Assembly: GCA_963842235.1 (NCBI GenBank)
Contig: CAWJFT010000001.1
Coordinates: forward strand, 1,674,001 to 1,738,000
Origin: JACDAN01 sp963842235
GTDB lineage: Bacteria; Actinomycetota; Thermoleophilia; Gaiellales; Gaiellaceae
DNA length: 64,000 nucleotides
Reading direction: 5' to 3'
The notes beneath the pieces are model-generated. The model was not told where the DNA came from. It saw nothing but the letters and a program-made list of their open reading frames with translations, and searched no databases. This document shows positions 16,040 to 24,106 of this stretch, in pieces. Both the position numbers and the translations under genes were made by a program. Numbering within the stretch: the stretch's first letter is position 1; each line of letters opens with the position of its first letter.

Positions 16040-16402
16040 ATGTCCACAACTGATCTCTGGACGTACCGTGAAAGCTCCATCGCGAACATGGACCTGACCG
16101 GCTTCAAGGTCGAGGCGGCCGATGGTTCGATTGGCTCCATCGACGAGGCGACGAACGACATCGGCGCGAGCTACATCGTCATCGACACCGGCCCGTGGAT
16201 CTTCGGAAAGAAGGTCATGCTGCCGGCGGGGGTCGTCGAGCGCGTCGACACCGACGAGCAGACGGTCTACGCGAACAGAACGAAGGAAGAGATCAAGAAC
16301 GCACCCGAGTTCGACGAGTCGCGTTATCGCGACGAGCCGTACCGGGAGGAGCTCGGCGGCTACTACGGGCCCAGCGGCCCGGGCAACCGGGACTATCAGT
16401 AA
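16040..16402 (+). CDS. PRC-barrel domain protein
   Basis: 120 residues with an ideal ribosome site (AAGGAGGGAGAC) before the ATG. Residues ~15-75 form a PRC barrel: FKVEAADGSIGSIDEAT, YIVIDTGPWIFGKKVMLPAG, VVERVDTDEQTVYANRTKEE. The C-terminal tail is acidic, Tyr- and Gly-rich (YREELGGYYGPSGPGNRDYQ). PRC-barrel proteins of this size are usually soluble stress or RNA-processing accessories; no specific role can be given. A strong hairpin follows. Confidence 0.85.
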   Translation: MSTTDLWTYRESSIANMDLTGFKVEAADGSIGSIDEATNDIGASYIVIDTGPWIFGKKVMLPAGVVERVDTDEQTVYANRTKEEIKNAPEFDESRYRDEPYREELGGYYGPSGPGNRDYQ

Positions 16403-16413
16403 CTGAGCTGCGA

Positions 16414-16445
16414 ACGCCGCGGCGGCCGCCTGGCCGCCGCGGCGT
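16414..16445 (+). terminator. Intrinsic terminator after PRC-barrel gene
   Basis: Perfect 14-bp stem (ACGCCGCGGCGGCC / GGCCGCCGCGGCGT) with a 4-base loop, followed by CTTCT. It sits between convergent genes and may serve both. Confidence 0.75.
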
Positions 16446-16454
16446 CTTCTCACG

Positions 16455-16976
16455 TCAGTCGAGTGCGCCGCAGATGGCGGCGACGAAGTCTTCGGTCGAG
16501 TGGTAGCCACCCGAAGCGTGGAGCACCTCCACCTGTACCTGCCAGTTGACCGGATCCGGAGCGATGTAGACGAGCAGGCCGTTGTCGGTGTAGACCGGGC
16601 CCTCGCCCTTCACGACGAAGTGCCCGTCGTTGCCCGGGATCCGCACGAGGGCGGTTCCGTCGGCGAGCGCCTCGACGATGACCGGGCCCGCCAGGACGGT
16701 GCGAATCGTTGCGCCGTTCGCGGGGTTCGTCAGCGTCGTCTTCCAATGCGCGAGGTGAATCGTGAAGCGATCGAGGTTCCCCTCGTTGTCGGTGTACGTG
16801 GTCGTGCGCTGCCTTCCCTCGGAGTGGACGACGACGTCGAAGTCGCATAGACCGCCGGCTGGGATGGTGCGGGTGCGATCGACGTCGACTTCCTCACGCG
16901 TCGGCGGCGCGCCGGCGGCCTGTGCCGACAGCGCGAGCGCAACTGTGGCCAGGAGCAGGACGTAGAGCGTGCGCAT
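16455..16976 (-). CDS. Secreted protein of unknown function
   Basis: 173 residues with a clear signal peptide (MRTLYVLLLATVALALSAQA, cleavage likely after AGA). The mature part is beta-rich with two well-spaced Cys (GGLCDFDVVV and AAICGALD, possibly a disulfide joining both ends). Stretches such as RQRTTTYTDNEGNLDRFTIH and NPANGATIRTVLAGPVIVE recur in uncharacterised secreted actinobacterial proteins. No enzyme motif is visible. Transcribed toward the terminator at 16414-16445. Confidence 0.7.
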   Translation of the reverse strand: MRTLYVLLLATVALALSAQAAGAPPTREEVDVDRTRTIPAGGLCDFDVVVHSEGRQRTTTYTDNEGNLDRFTIHLAHWKTTLTNPANGATIRTVLAGPVIVEALADGTALVRIPGNDGHFVVKGEGPVYTDNGLLVYIAPDPVNWQVQVEVLHASGGYHSTEDFVAAICGALD

Positions 16977-17047
16977 CGAATCCTCCTCGGTAGCATGTCA
17001 GGAGCTATCACTGTTTTGAGACTGACGAAGCGGAAGATGGTTAGCGC

Positions 17048-17599
17048 GTGATCCTCGGAAACCCCAAGGAGTCCGGCGCGGACCTCGCAGTGGCGCTCGT
17101 GAACACGTGGGACACCTACGACGACCCGCACGAGCATCTCGTCGAGCTCGACGACCTACGGCTGTTCCTCAGGCTCGTCGGGCGAGAGAAGGCGGCACGC
17201 GTGGCCGTCAAGCGCGACCTGGAGGAGATCAAGGAGCTCCGCGACCGGCTCCGGCGCGTGTTCGACACGAGCGACGAGCGCGAGGTCGCTCGGGCCCTGA
17301 ACGAGATCGCCGGCGACACCGGGGCGGTCCCGCAGCTCGAGCGCCGTCGCGGGGCCTGGGAAGTCCGCTTCGGCCCCGAGGAGCGCGCCGTCGCGGCGCA
17401 CATCGGCGCCGCCTGTGCGGGGGCGCTCCTCCAGATCGTTCAGGCGCATGGGCTCTCCCGCTTCGGCACGTGTTCAGCGCCGCCGTGCACCGGAGCGTTC
17501 GTCGACCGGACGAAGAACCGAAGCAAGCGGTACTGCTGCGAGCTGTGCGCGGACCGCGCCGCTCAGAGCCACCATCGGGCGCGTCTACGCGGCTCGTAG
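17048..17599 (+). CDS. CGNR zinc-finger protein (ABATE domain)
   Basis: 183 residues from GTG. The N-terminal half is an ABATE-type stress-ligand domain (VALVNTWDTYDDPHEHL, DLRLFLRLVG). The C-terminus is the CGNR zinc finger: RFGTCSAPPCTGAFVDRTKN, then RSKRYCCELCADR, with the four Cys ligands in place; CGNR itself is degenerate here (TKNRSKRYC). Such proteins are predicted DNA-binding regulators of stress or metabolite responses. The gene directly downstream is a relic of another family. Confidence 0.85.
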   Translation: MILGNPKESGADLAVALVNTWDTYDDPHEHLVELDDLRLFLRLVGREKAARVAVKRDLEEIKELRDRLRRVFDTSDEREVARALNEIAGDTGAVPQLERRRGAWEVRFGPEERAVAAHIGAACAGALLQIVQAHGLSRFGTCSAPPCTGAFVDRTKNRSKRYCCELCADRAAQSHHRARLRGS

Positions 17600-17684
17600 G
17601 AACGGCGACGACGAACCGGCCGGCGAGCTCGTGCGAATCCGCCTGGAAACGGCGTCCAGGCCCACCAGAACGGGCGACGACGCG

Positions 17685-17813
17685 AACTTCGTCCCGGTGA
17701 ACAATGCGGACGACTGGCTGCACCTCGTCCTCGCCATCGGCCTGCTCGGCGCCTGGTTCGTGACCAGGTGCAGCCAAGAGCTGAGCAGCGAGCGGCCTGT
17801 CACGTCGCCGTAG
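17685..17813 (+). pseudogene. DUF4383-type membrane protein relic
   Basis: A short open stretch reads NFVPVNNADDWLHLVLAIGL then LGAWFVTR before a stop. This is the last transmembrane block of DUF4383 proteins (VNxADNWLHLxLG pattern). The three preceding helices are absent: the sequence in front is the end of the CGNR gene in another frame. It is probably a deletion remnant. The assignment rests on a single motif. Confidence 0.4.
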
Positions 17814-17828
17814 CCTCCCTCCCCGAAG

Positions 17829-18284
17829 GTGGCCGTCTTCGCGTCGCGGGAGACGGCCACCGTACCCTTCTTGCGGTTGGACGCCGACCGCCAGATCCTG
17901 GAGCAGATCGAGCCCGCGCTGCGCGAGGCGGGCGACGCCGAAGCGTGCGCGATGCTGGCTCTCGTCGCGCGCGAGTCCATCTCCGTGCCGGACGAGGAGC
18001 TCCAGTCGGCGCTGCGGAGGACGCTTCTCGTGCTTGCCGCCGGCGGCGATCCACACAGGGAGCTAGAGATCGACGGCCGGGCCGTCTCGAGCCTCGCCGA
18101 CGACCTCGATTCTCGGTCGCGCCGCGCCGAGCTCGAGGGCGCCCTCCGCGCGCTGAAGGAGCGCGCCGAGGGCCTGCCGCGGGCCATGTACCTGCTCGAG
18201 GCGCTCCTGGAGGAGCCTGAGCTCGCCTGGCGCTCCCTCGCGGTCGCGCTTCTCGCGGAAGAGCTGGCCGAAGAGGACGGCTAA
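17829..18284 (+). CDS. Hypothetical helical protein
   Basis: 151 residues from a GTG (MAVFASRETATVPFLRLDAD). The rest is mostly acidic amphipathic helix (LEQIEPALREAGDAEACAML, ELEGALRALKERAEGLPRAM, EELAEEDG end). No signal, membrane span or known motif. Codon use fits the neighbourhood and the opposite strand gives only low-complexity Ser/Arg translation. Convergent with the DUF4091 gene, four bases overlapping. Confidence 0.6.
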   Translation: MAVFASRETATVPFLRLDADRQILEQIEPALREAGDAEACAMLALVARESISVPDEELQSALRRTLLVLAAGGDPHRELEIDGRAVSSLADDLDSRSRRAELEGALRALKERAEGLPRAMYLLEALLEEPELAWRSLAVALLAEELAEEDG

Positions 18285-19978
18285 CGCGCGAGTGTCAGCG
18301 CGGCGAGCTTCGCGGCCTCGATTCTGCGAGGTGTCGAGGCGTTATGCGACCAGCGCGGCCACGCGAACTTCGTCCGCGACTTCAGCTCGCAGCCGAGCGT
18401 GCAGCCGAGTAGCACCCTGGCGCGCGTCGAACTGAAGAGCCCGGCCCTGCCGACAATCGCGCGCACTTCGGCGGGCCCTCGCCGCTCCCGGACCTTGTTG
18501 AAGATCGCCCAATCCTCGATCCCGTCGCGGATCTGCTCGAGCCGAGCGCTTGCGATCGGACCGGACCGGCCCGGGTAGAGGAGCACGGACTCCCCGGTTC
18601 CGATCGAGTCAAAGGGGTTCGCCTTCGAGTAGCTCGTCATGCCTTGGCCGTAGAGGACGCCATCCATTCCCTCGAGCGCGTTCCAGAGCATGAACAGGCG
18701 CGGGTTGGAGAGTGGCTCGGTGGCGGCGAAGCCGGGCGTCCCCGGCGTTCCCGTATACGTGTACGACCAGACCATCTTCCCGCGCGCGCGTACCTTGTTG
18801 ATCATCTTGAGGGCGCCGCGCGCCCGGTTCCTGCCCGCCCGCGCCAACCTCCCGTAGTAGCGGCGCGAAAGGACTGTCCAGATGTCGAGGTCGTTGCCGG
18901 CTTTGCCGTCCCGGAGGTACGCGTTCGTACGCGACGGGTTGCCGGTCATGAGTTGCCTCCCCTCAGGAAAACACCGATGGAGCGCTGTCGCCTGGCGCGC
19001 CACCACGCGCTGGCCGGCCGGTCCCGGCTCGTCGAGCCCGTACAGGTAGGGGATCGAATCGGAGCGGAGCGCATCATGCCGCGCCCAGAACGTCCGCACC
19101 CGACGGAGATAGCCGCACCAGGTCTCGGGCTCGAAGGGGCTGAGCCCGGCGATGTAGTTTCGTTCCGATGTGTGGTTGTTCGAGATGGGAATGCGCATCG
19201 CCGAGAAGCCCGGAGTCGACCGGAGCTGGCCGACGAAGTTCGCCGCCGAGTCTCGCCACCATTTCGGGCTCGACCGGTACCCTCGCGGCCCCCTCGGCTC
19301 GGCAAAACCCCAAGACCCTGGCGAGATCCGGTACGAGCCGAGAAGAGCGAAGAGAGAGCGGTTCGCACCGATCCGCTGCTCATGAGTCTTGAAGTCGTAG
19401 AGCTTGTCGGCCTTGGAGACGTACGACTGGGGGCTCACGTAGAACGATGTGAGGAGATTCCCGATTCGCGTCCCCTGACGGGGGAGGGTCACGGGGAAGA
19501 CCTGGACCCTGAGCGGCACCCTCGTGGCCCGGCCGTCAGCCGTGACGGTTAGCGCACCGACATAGCTCCCTGGAAGCGTCCCGTACGGCACCTCGACCTG
19601 GACGAGAACGGGTTGGTTCGCCTCCTCGGCCCCGCGGGTGCTCCCGTCCCACGGCTCGAGCGCATCCGGCACCAGCCGTGTGCCTGCAGCGACGAAGTGC
19701 ATGAAGAACAGACGGACCGAGAGGCCTCCAGAGCTCGGCTCCTCGACAGCGACGGCGATTCTCCTCGCAGCTCTCACGACGAGAAGCGCCCCCTCACGCT
19801 CACCGATTGCCGCGTTGTAGACGAGCTCTCGCCTTCCGCCGTGCGGCAGCCGCCCGGACGCGGTGATCGACTGAGACGAGGGGTACGCAACCACGGCCGC
19901 CGAGCCGTCGGCCGGAGCGCTAGCAGCCCACGGAAAGGCGACGAGACCCACGAGGGCGGCGGCAATGAAGCAACGCAG
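18281..19978 (-). CDS. Secreted DUF4091 (glycoside-hydrolase-like) protein
   Basis: About 565 residues. After a signal-like segment (LRCFIAAALVGLVAFPWAAS) comes a beta-sandwich region, then a TIM-barrel-like half with SIPYLYGLDEPGPAGQRVVA, KMVWSYTYTGTPGTPGF, MLWNALEGMDGVLYGQGMTS, and at the end the DUF4091 signature QIRDGIEDWAIFNKVRERRG. DUF4091 proteins are related to GH123-type hydrolases; YLYGLDEP offers the acidic pair expected of a catalytic site. Substrate unknown. No ATG/GTG/TTG lies at the start of the signal; GGAGGAG precedes a CTG at 19978, which I use with low confidence. Confidence 0.7.
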   Translation of the reverse strand: MRCFIAAALVGLVAFPWAASAPADGSAAVVAYPSSQSITASGRLPHGGRRELVYNAAIGEREGALLVVRAARRIAVAVEEPSSGGLSVRLFFMHFVAAGTRLVPDALEPWDGSTRGAEEANQPVLVQVEVPYGTLPGSYVGALTVTADGRATRVPLRVQVFPVTLPRQGTRIGNLLTSFYVSPQSYVSKADKLYDFKTHEQRIGANRSLFALLGSYRISPGSWGFAEPRGPRGYRSSPKWWRDSAANFVGQLRSTPGFSAMRIPISNNHTSERNYIAGLSPFEPETWCGYLRRVRTFWARHDALRSDSIPYLYGLDEPGPAGQRVVARQATALHRCFPEGRQLMTGNPSRTNAYLRDGKAGNDLDIWTVLSRRYYGRLARAGRNRARGALKMINKVRARGKMVWSYTYTGTPGTPGFAATEPLSNPRLFMLWNALEGMDGVLYGQGMTSYSKANPFDSIGTGESVLLYPGRSGPIASARLEQIRDGIEDWAIFNKVRERRGPAEVRAIVGRAGLFSSTRARVLLGCTLGCELKSRTKFAWPRWSHNASTPRRIEAAKLAALTLAR

Positions 19979-20063
19979 GGAAGTCGTCGTCGGGTCTACT
20001 CCTCCTGCCGCAGGCTGCGAATCGTAGCGTGGCGCCGAGCACCACCCTCCTAAGATCCGTCGC

Positions 20064-20537
20064 GTGGTCAGCGGCGAGGAGCTGCGGGCGGTCATGCGGT
20101 CGGTTCCGTCCGGGATCTGCGTCGTCACGATCGAGCTGGAGGGAATGCGCACCGGCCTGACCGTCGGCTCGCTGGTCTCCCTGTCCCTCGAGCCGCCGCT
20201 GGTGGGCTTCGCGCTCGGCCATCAGGCCCAGCTGCACGAGCTGCTCCACGGCGCGGGTGAGTTCGGCGTCAGCTTCCTGGCCGCCGACCAGGAGGCGCTC
20301 GCCCAGCACTTTGCGAGGAGCGTGCCGCCGATCGCCCTCTGGACGCGGATCGAGCTCCGAGAGGATGTCGAGGCCCCGCCGCTCATCGCCGGCGCGCTGG
20401 GCTGGCTGCGCTGCTCGGTTCAGGACGAGCATCCCACCGGCGACCACACCTTCTTCGTCGGGCAGGTCGAATGGGCCGAGGTGGGCTCGCGCCGGCCGGC
20501 GCTCGTCTACGTCCGAGAGGGGTACGCGCCGGCGTGA
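20064..20537 (+). CDS. Flavin reductase family protein
   Basis: 157 residues from GTG. The opening LRAVMRSVPSGICVVTIELE and the segment TVGSLVSLSLEPPLVGFALG are the FMN-binding split-barrel signature of flavin:NAD(P)H reductases, which supply reduced flavin to partner monooxygenases. ELLHGAGEFGVSFLAADQEA and HTFFVGQVEWAEVGSRRPAL complete the fold. The stop overlaps the GTG of the HAD gene (GTGA). No monooxygenase lies nearby. Confidence 0.9.
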   Translation: MVSGEELRAVMRSVPSGICVVTIELEGMRTGLTVGSLVSLSLEPPLVGFALGHQAQLHELLHGAGEFGVSFLAADQEALAQHFARSVPPIALWTRIELREDVEAPPLIAGALGWLRCSVQDEHPTGDHTFFVGQVEWAEVGSRRPALVYVREGYAPA

Positions 20538-21196
20538 TCGAGGCGGTCGTCTTCGATCTCGACGGGCTGCTCCTCGACAGCGAGCAGGTCTGGGACGAGG
20601 TGCGCGAGACCCTCACGCGCGAACGGGGCGGCCGCTGGCACGAGCGGGCTCAGACGGACATGATGGGAATGAGCTCGACCCAATGGTCTCTGTACATGCA
20701 CGAGGAGCTCGGCGTCCCCGACCCGCCCGAAGAGATCAACCGCCTCGTCGTCGAGCGGATGCTCGTGCGCTACCGCGAGCGGCTTCCGGTCATCGACGGG
20801 GCAGTCGAGGCCGTCCGCCGGATCGGGGAGCGCTGGCCGCTCGGGCTCGCGTCCTCTTCGAATCGGCCGCTGATCGACCTGGCGCTGGACCTGATGGGCA
20901 TCGCCGATCGCTTCCGCGTCACTGTCTCCTCCGAGGAGGTCGAGCGCGGCAAGCCCGCGCCGGACGTCTACCTCGAGGCGGCCCGGAGGCTCGGCGTGCC
21001 GCCCGATCGGATCGTGGCGATCGAAGACTCGGCCAACGGCATCCGGGCGGCGAAGGCGGCCGGCATGCGGGCGATCGCGATCCCGAACCCGCACTACCCG
21101 CCGCCCGAGGACGCGCTGAAGCAGGCCGACGCGGTCCTCGACTCGTTGTCGGAGCTCAGCCCCGACGTGGTCGAATCAGTGTCATCCCGTCCCTGA
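20534..21196 (+). CDS. HAD-family hydrolase (phosphatase/phosphonatase-like)
   Basis: 220 residues with the HAD motifs in order: FDLDGLLLDSE (nucleophile and acid Asp), GLASSSNRPL (motif II Ser), KPAPDVYLEAARRLG (motif III Lys) and VAIEDSANGIRAAKAAGM (motif IV). The helical cap between motifs I and II has the beta-phosphoglucomutase/phosphatase type (MGMSSTQWSLYMHEEL). The exact substrate is open. GTG start coupled to the flavin reductase stop; the 3' end overlaps the convergent methyltransferase by 41 bases. Confidence 0.9.
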   Translation: MIEAVVFDLDGLLLDSEQVWDEVRETLTRERGGRWHERAQTDMMGMSSTQWSLYMHEELGVPDPPEEINRLVVERMLVRYRERLPVIDGAVEAVRRIGERWPLGLASSSNRPLIDLALDLMGIADRFRVTVSSEEVERGKPAPDVYLEAARRLGVPPDRIVAIEDSANGIRAAKAAGMRAIAIPNPHYPPPEDALKQADAVLDSLSELSPDVVESVSSRP

Positions 21197-21800
21197 CCGT
21201 CAGCATCAGGGACTCGACCCGGTCGTCCGAGGAGATGTGCTCGTTGAACGCCTTGATCGCCTGGGTGCTCTCGTCCCCGCCCTCTTCGACCACGCGTCCC
21301 GACCAGAGCACGTTGTCCGCCACGATGAACCCGCGCTCGGCCAGCTTGGGCAACACGGCTTCGTAGTAGTTGACGTAGTTCTCCTTGTCGGCGTCGATGA
21401 AGACGAAGTCGAACTGGCCGTCGAGCGCCTCGAGCGCCTCGAGCGCCGGCCCGACGCGGTAGTCGATCCGGTCGTCGACGCCGGCTTCCTTGGCATAGCG
21501 ACGGGCGACCGCGGTTGTCTCCTCGTTGACGTCGAGGCTGATGATCCGGCCGCCCTCGGGCAGGTTGAGCGCCATCGAGATCGAGGAGTAGCCGGTGAAG
21601 GTGCCAATCTCGAGGACTTGCTGGGCCCCCGAGAGCCACACGAGCAAGCCGAGGAACTGGCCCTCGAGCGGCCCGACCATCATCTGGGGCCAGTCGCTGA
21701 TCGCCCGGGTCTCCTCCTCTAGGCGGCGGAAGAACTCTGCATCGGGGGTCGTGTGCTCGAGCGCGTAACGCTCGACGTCCTCGTTGACGATGAAGCTCAC
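21156..21800 (-). CDS. SAM-dependent O-methyltransferase (class I, COMT-like)
   Basis: 214 residues from a GTG that overlaps the fabF stop. Family marks: MMVGPLEGQFLGLLVWLSGA, SAM-binding VLEIGTFTGYSSISMALNLP, IISLDVNEE, FDFVFIDADKENYVNYYEAV (metal-binding DADK), FIVADNVLWSGRV and the final VRDGMTLIRP. This is the cation-dependent O-methyltransferase family acting on catechol-like or caffeoyl substrates. Downstream of fabF in one operon, perhaps a lipid or polyketide tailoring step. Confidence 0.92.
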   Translation of the reverse strand: MSFIVNEDVERYALEHTTPDAEFFRRLEEETRAISDWPQMMVGPLEGQFLGLLVWLSGAQQVLEIGTFTGYSSISMALNLPEGGRIISLDVNEETTAVARRYAKEAGVDDRIDYRVGPALEALEALDGQFDFVFIDADKENYVNYYEAVLPKLAERGFIVADNVLWSGRVVEEGGDESTQAIKAFNEHISSDDRVESLMLTVRDGMTLIRPRRG

Positions 21801-23029
21801 TCGACCCTCCCGACGAGGACGCACGCGTTGTGGCCGCCGAGGCCCATCGCGTTCGAGAGCGCGACGTCGACGCGAGCCTCGCGGGCTTCGTTGGGGACGT
21901 AGTCCAGATCGCACACGGGGTCGGGATGCTCGTAGTTGATCGTCGGCGGCAGGACGCCGTGGTGGATGGCCAGGGCCGACATCTGTGCCTCGAGCGCGCC
22001 GGCGGCTCCGAAGCAGTGCCCCATCATCGACTTCGTCGACGAGACGGCGAGCTCGTGGGCATGAACGCCGAAGACGTCCTTGATCGCCTTCGTCTCGGCG
22101 GCGTCGCCGAGCGGGGTCGACGTCCCGTGGGCGTTGATGTAGCCGACCCGCTCCGGCTCGACTCCGGCCCGCTCCAGGGCGGAGCGCATCATCTGCCCGA
22201 CGCCGATCGCCTCCGGCTCGGGCGCGGCCATGTGGTAGCCGTCGTTCGACGTCCCGTAGCCGAGCACCTCGGCGTAGATCGTCGCGCCGCGCGCGCGGGC
22301 CGCTTCCAGCTCCTCGAGGACGAGCGCGCCCGCTCCCTCGCCGATCACGAAACCCGCGCGCGTGGCGTCGAAGGGTCGCGAGGCGCGTGGCGGATGCTCA
22401 TCCTCCACGGCCAGGCCACGCATGGCGCAGAAGCCCGCCAGGATCAGCGGGTGCATGCAGGCCTCGGTCCCGCCCGCGAGAACAGCGTCGGCATCGCCAC
22501 GGCGAACCACCTCCGCTCCCTCCCCCACCGCATGCGACCCGGTCGCACAGGCCGAGACCGGCGCGTAGTTCGGGCCCCGAAGGCCGAGTGAGATCGCGAG
22601 CTGGCCGCTCGCGGAGTCCACGAGCACGCTGGGGAGGAAGTGGGGCGAGATCCGGTCCGGGCCGCGCTGCTGCAAGACCTCGTGCTGCTGCATGATCCCG
22701 AGGAAGCCGCCGATCGCGGAGCCGAAGAGGATCCCCATCCGTCCCGGCTCGTAATGCGAGTCGAGTGAGGCGTCGTCGAGCGCTTCCTTTCCCGCGGCAA
22801 GCGCCAGCAGGACGTTGCGGTCGAGGCGACGAGCCTCCTTGGGCGACAGGATGTCCGGCGGCTCGAAGTCCTTGACCTCCGCGGCGACGCGCACCGGAAA
22901 GCCGCTCGCGTCGAACGACCGGATGAAGTCGATGCCGCTCTCCCCGGCCAGGGCAGCGCGCCAGGTCGAAGGAAGATCGTTGCCAAGCGGGCTGACGGCT
23001 CCCATTCCCGTGATCACGACGCGGCGCAT
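21797..23029 (-). CDS. fabF: Beta-ketoacyl-ACP synthase II
   Basis: 410 residues, standard KAS II length, starting MRRVVITGMGAVSPLGNDLP. Catalytic residues are all present: Cys161 in VSACATGSHAVGEGAEV, His301 in NAHGTSTPLGD, Lys333 and His338 in STKSMMGHCFGAAGA. It condenses malonyl-ACP with acyl-ACP in fatty acid elongation. Seventeen bases separate its start from the divergent DNA ligase. No acpP or fabD is adjacent, so this may be a stand-alone copy coupled to the methyltransferase downstream. Confidence 0.94.
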   Translation of the reverse strand: MRRVVITGMGAVSPLGNDLPSTWRAALAGESGIDFIRSFDASGFPVRVAAEVKDFEPPDILSPKEARRLDRNVLLALAAGKEALDDASLDSHYEPGRMGILFGSAIGGFLGIMQQHEVLQQRGPDRISPHFLPSVLVDSASGQLAISLGLRGPNYAPVSACATGSHAVGEGAEVVRRGDADAVLAGGTEACMHPLILAGFCAMRGLAVEDEHPPRASRPFDATRAGFVIGEGAGALVLEELEAARARGATIYAEVLGYGTSNDGYHMAAPEPEAIGVGQMMRSALERAGVEPERVGYINAHGTSTPLGDAAETKAIKDVFGVHAHELAVSSTKSMMGHCFGAAGALEAQMSALAIHHGVLPPTINYEHPDPVCDLDYVPNEAREARVDVALSNAMGLGGHNACVLVGRVE

Positions 23030-23046
23030 CGGGCAAGCTTAGGCCA

Positions 23047-24054
23047 GTGCCGGGCCCCAACGTCCCGTTCCCGCCGATGGAGGCCGAGCTCGTCAAGGAG
23101 CTCCCGGAAGGCGACGGCTGGCAGTACGAGCCCAAATGGGACGGGTTCAGAGGCGTGCTGGAGAACGACGGCGGCGAGCTCGCGCTCTGGTCGCGCAAGG
23201 AGCGTCCGCTGCTGCGGTACTTCCCGGAGCTGCGGCCGCTCGGCGACCTGCTGCCGCCCCACTCCGCGCTCGACGGCGAGATCGTGATCGCGCGCGACGG
23301 GGTCCTGGACTTCGACTCCATGCAGATGCGGCTCCACCCGGCCGAGAGCAGGGTGCAGAAGCTCTCCAAGGAGATTCCCGCGGAGTTCATCGTCTTCGAC
23401 GTCCTGCTGTGGAAGGGCAAGCCGGTGTACGAGCAGCCGCTGGCGAAGCGCCGGAAGGAGCTCGAGCGGGTGGCCAAGGGCTTCCGGCTCTCGCCGACGA
23501 CGCAGGATCCCGAAGCGGCGCACAAGTGGCTCGACACGTTCGAGGCGGCCGGCCTCGACGGAGTCATTGCGAAGCGGCTCGACCAGCCGTACCTGCCGGG
23601 GTCACGCGAGGCGGTGCTGAAGGTGAAGCCGTACAAGACGGCCGACGCGGTGGTCGTGGGGCTGCGCTGGAAGTCCAAGCCGGACCGGATCGCGACGTTG
23701 CTTCTGGGCCTCTATCGGGACGACGGTGGGCTCGACTACGTCGGCTCGGCCGCCGTCGCGGCGTCGCGGCATGCCGAGATCGCCGAGCGCGTTCTGCCGC
23801 TCATCGACGAGAAGTCCGACCGGCGGTTCTCCGAACCGAATCGCTGGGGCAGCGGAGAGCTCGAGGAAGCGGCGTTGAAGCCGAAGCTGGTCGCGGAGGT
23901 CCGGTTCGACAAGGTGCAGGGGAACCGCTTCCGACACGGGACGCGGTTCATCCGCTTTCGCGACGACAAGGATCCGAAGGACTGCACGTGGCGAGAACTG
24001 CGCCCGCCCCGGAACCCGAACGACCCGACGTTCGAGAGCCTGCTCGCCGGCTGA
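23047..24054 (+). CDS. ATP-dependent DNA ligase (LigD ligase-domain type)
   Basis: 335 residues from GTG. The nucleotidyltransferase domain has motif I EPKWDGFRG with Lys30 as the AMP-accepting residue, LDGEIVIA (motif III), FDVLLWKG (IIIa), GLDGVIAKRLDQPYLPGSRE (IV) and VLKVKPYKTADAVVVG (V). An OB-fold C-terminus follows (LVAEVRFDKVQGNRFRHGTR). The size and motifs match the stand-alone ligase of bacterial end-joining (LigC/LigD-lig). It converges on the LigD-type polymerase gene at 24105, the two separated by a hairpin. No Ku gene is seen. Confidence 0.92.
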   Translation: MPGPNVPFPPMEAELVKELPEGDGWQYEPKWDGFRGVLENDGGELALWSRKERPLLRYFPELRPLGDLLPPHSALDGEIVIARDGVLDFDSMQMRLHPAESRVQKLSKEIPAEFIVFDVLLWKGKPVYEQPLAKRRKELERVAKGFRLSPTTQDPEAAHKWLDTFEAAGLDGVIAKRLDQPYLPGSREAVLKVKPYKTADAVVVGLRWKSKPDRIATLLLGLYRDDGGLDYVGSAAVAASRHAEIAERVLPLIDEKSDRRFSEPNRWGSGELEEAALKPKLVAEVRFDKVQGNRFRHGTRFIRFRDDKDPKDCTWRELRPPRNPNDPTFESLLAG

Positions 24055-24067
24055 CCACCGTCCCGCC

Positions 24068-24106
24068 GGGCCAATGTCCTGGTGCCAGGCACCGGGACAG
24101 GGCCCT
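24068..24106. terminator. Bidirectional hairpin between convergent ligase and polymerase genes
   Basis: Stem TGTCCTGGTGCC / GGCACCGGGACA (one T-G pair) with outer GGGCC/GGCCC pairing. It lies in the 50-base gap between two converging stops. Confidence 0.6.

Noticed and set aside
17585..18187. A 200-codon minus-strand open frame
   Set aside because: Low-complexity Ser/Arg translation opposite the helical protein at 17829-18284, whose codon pattern is normal.
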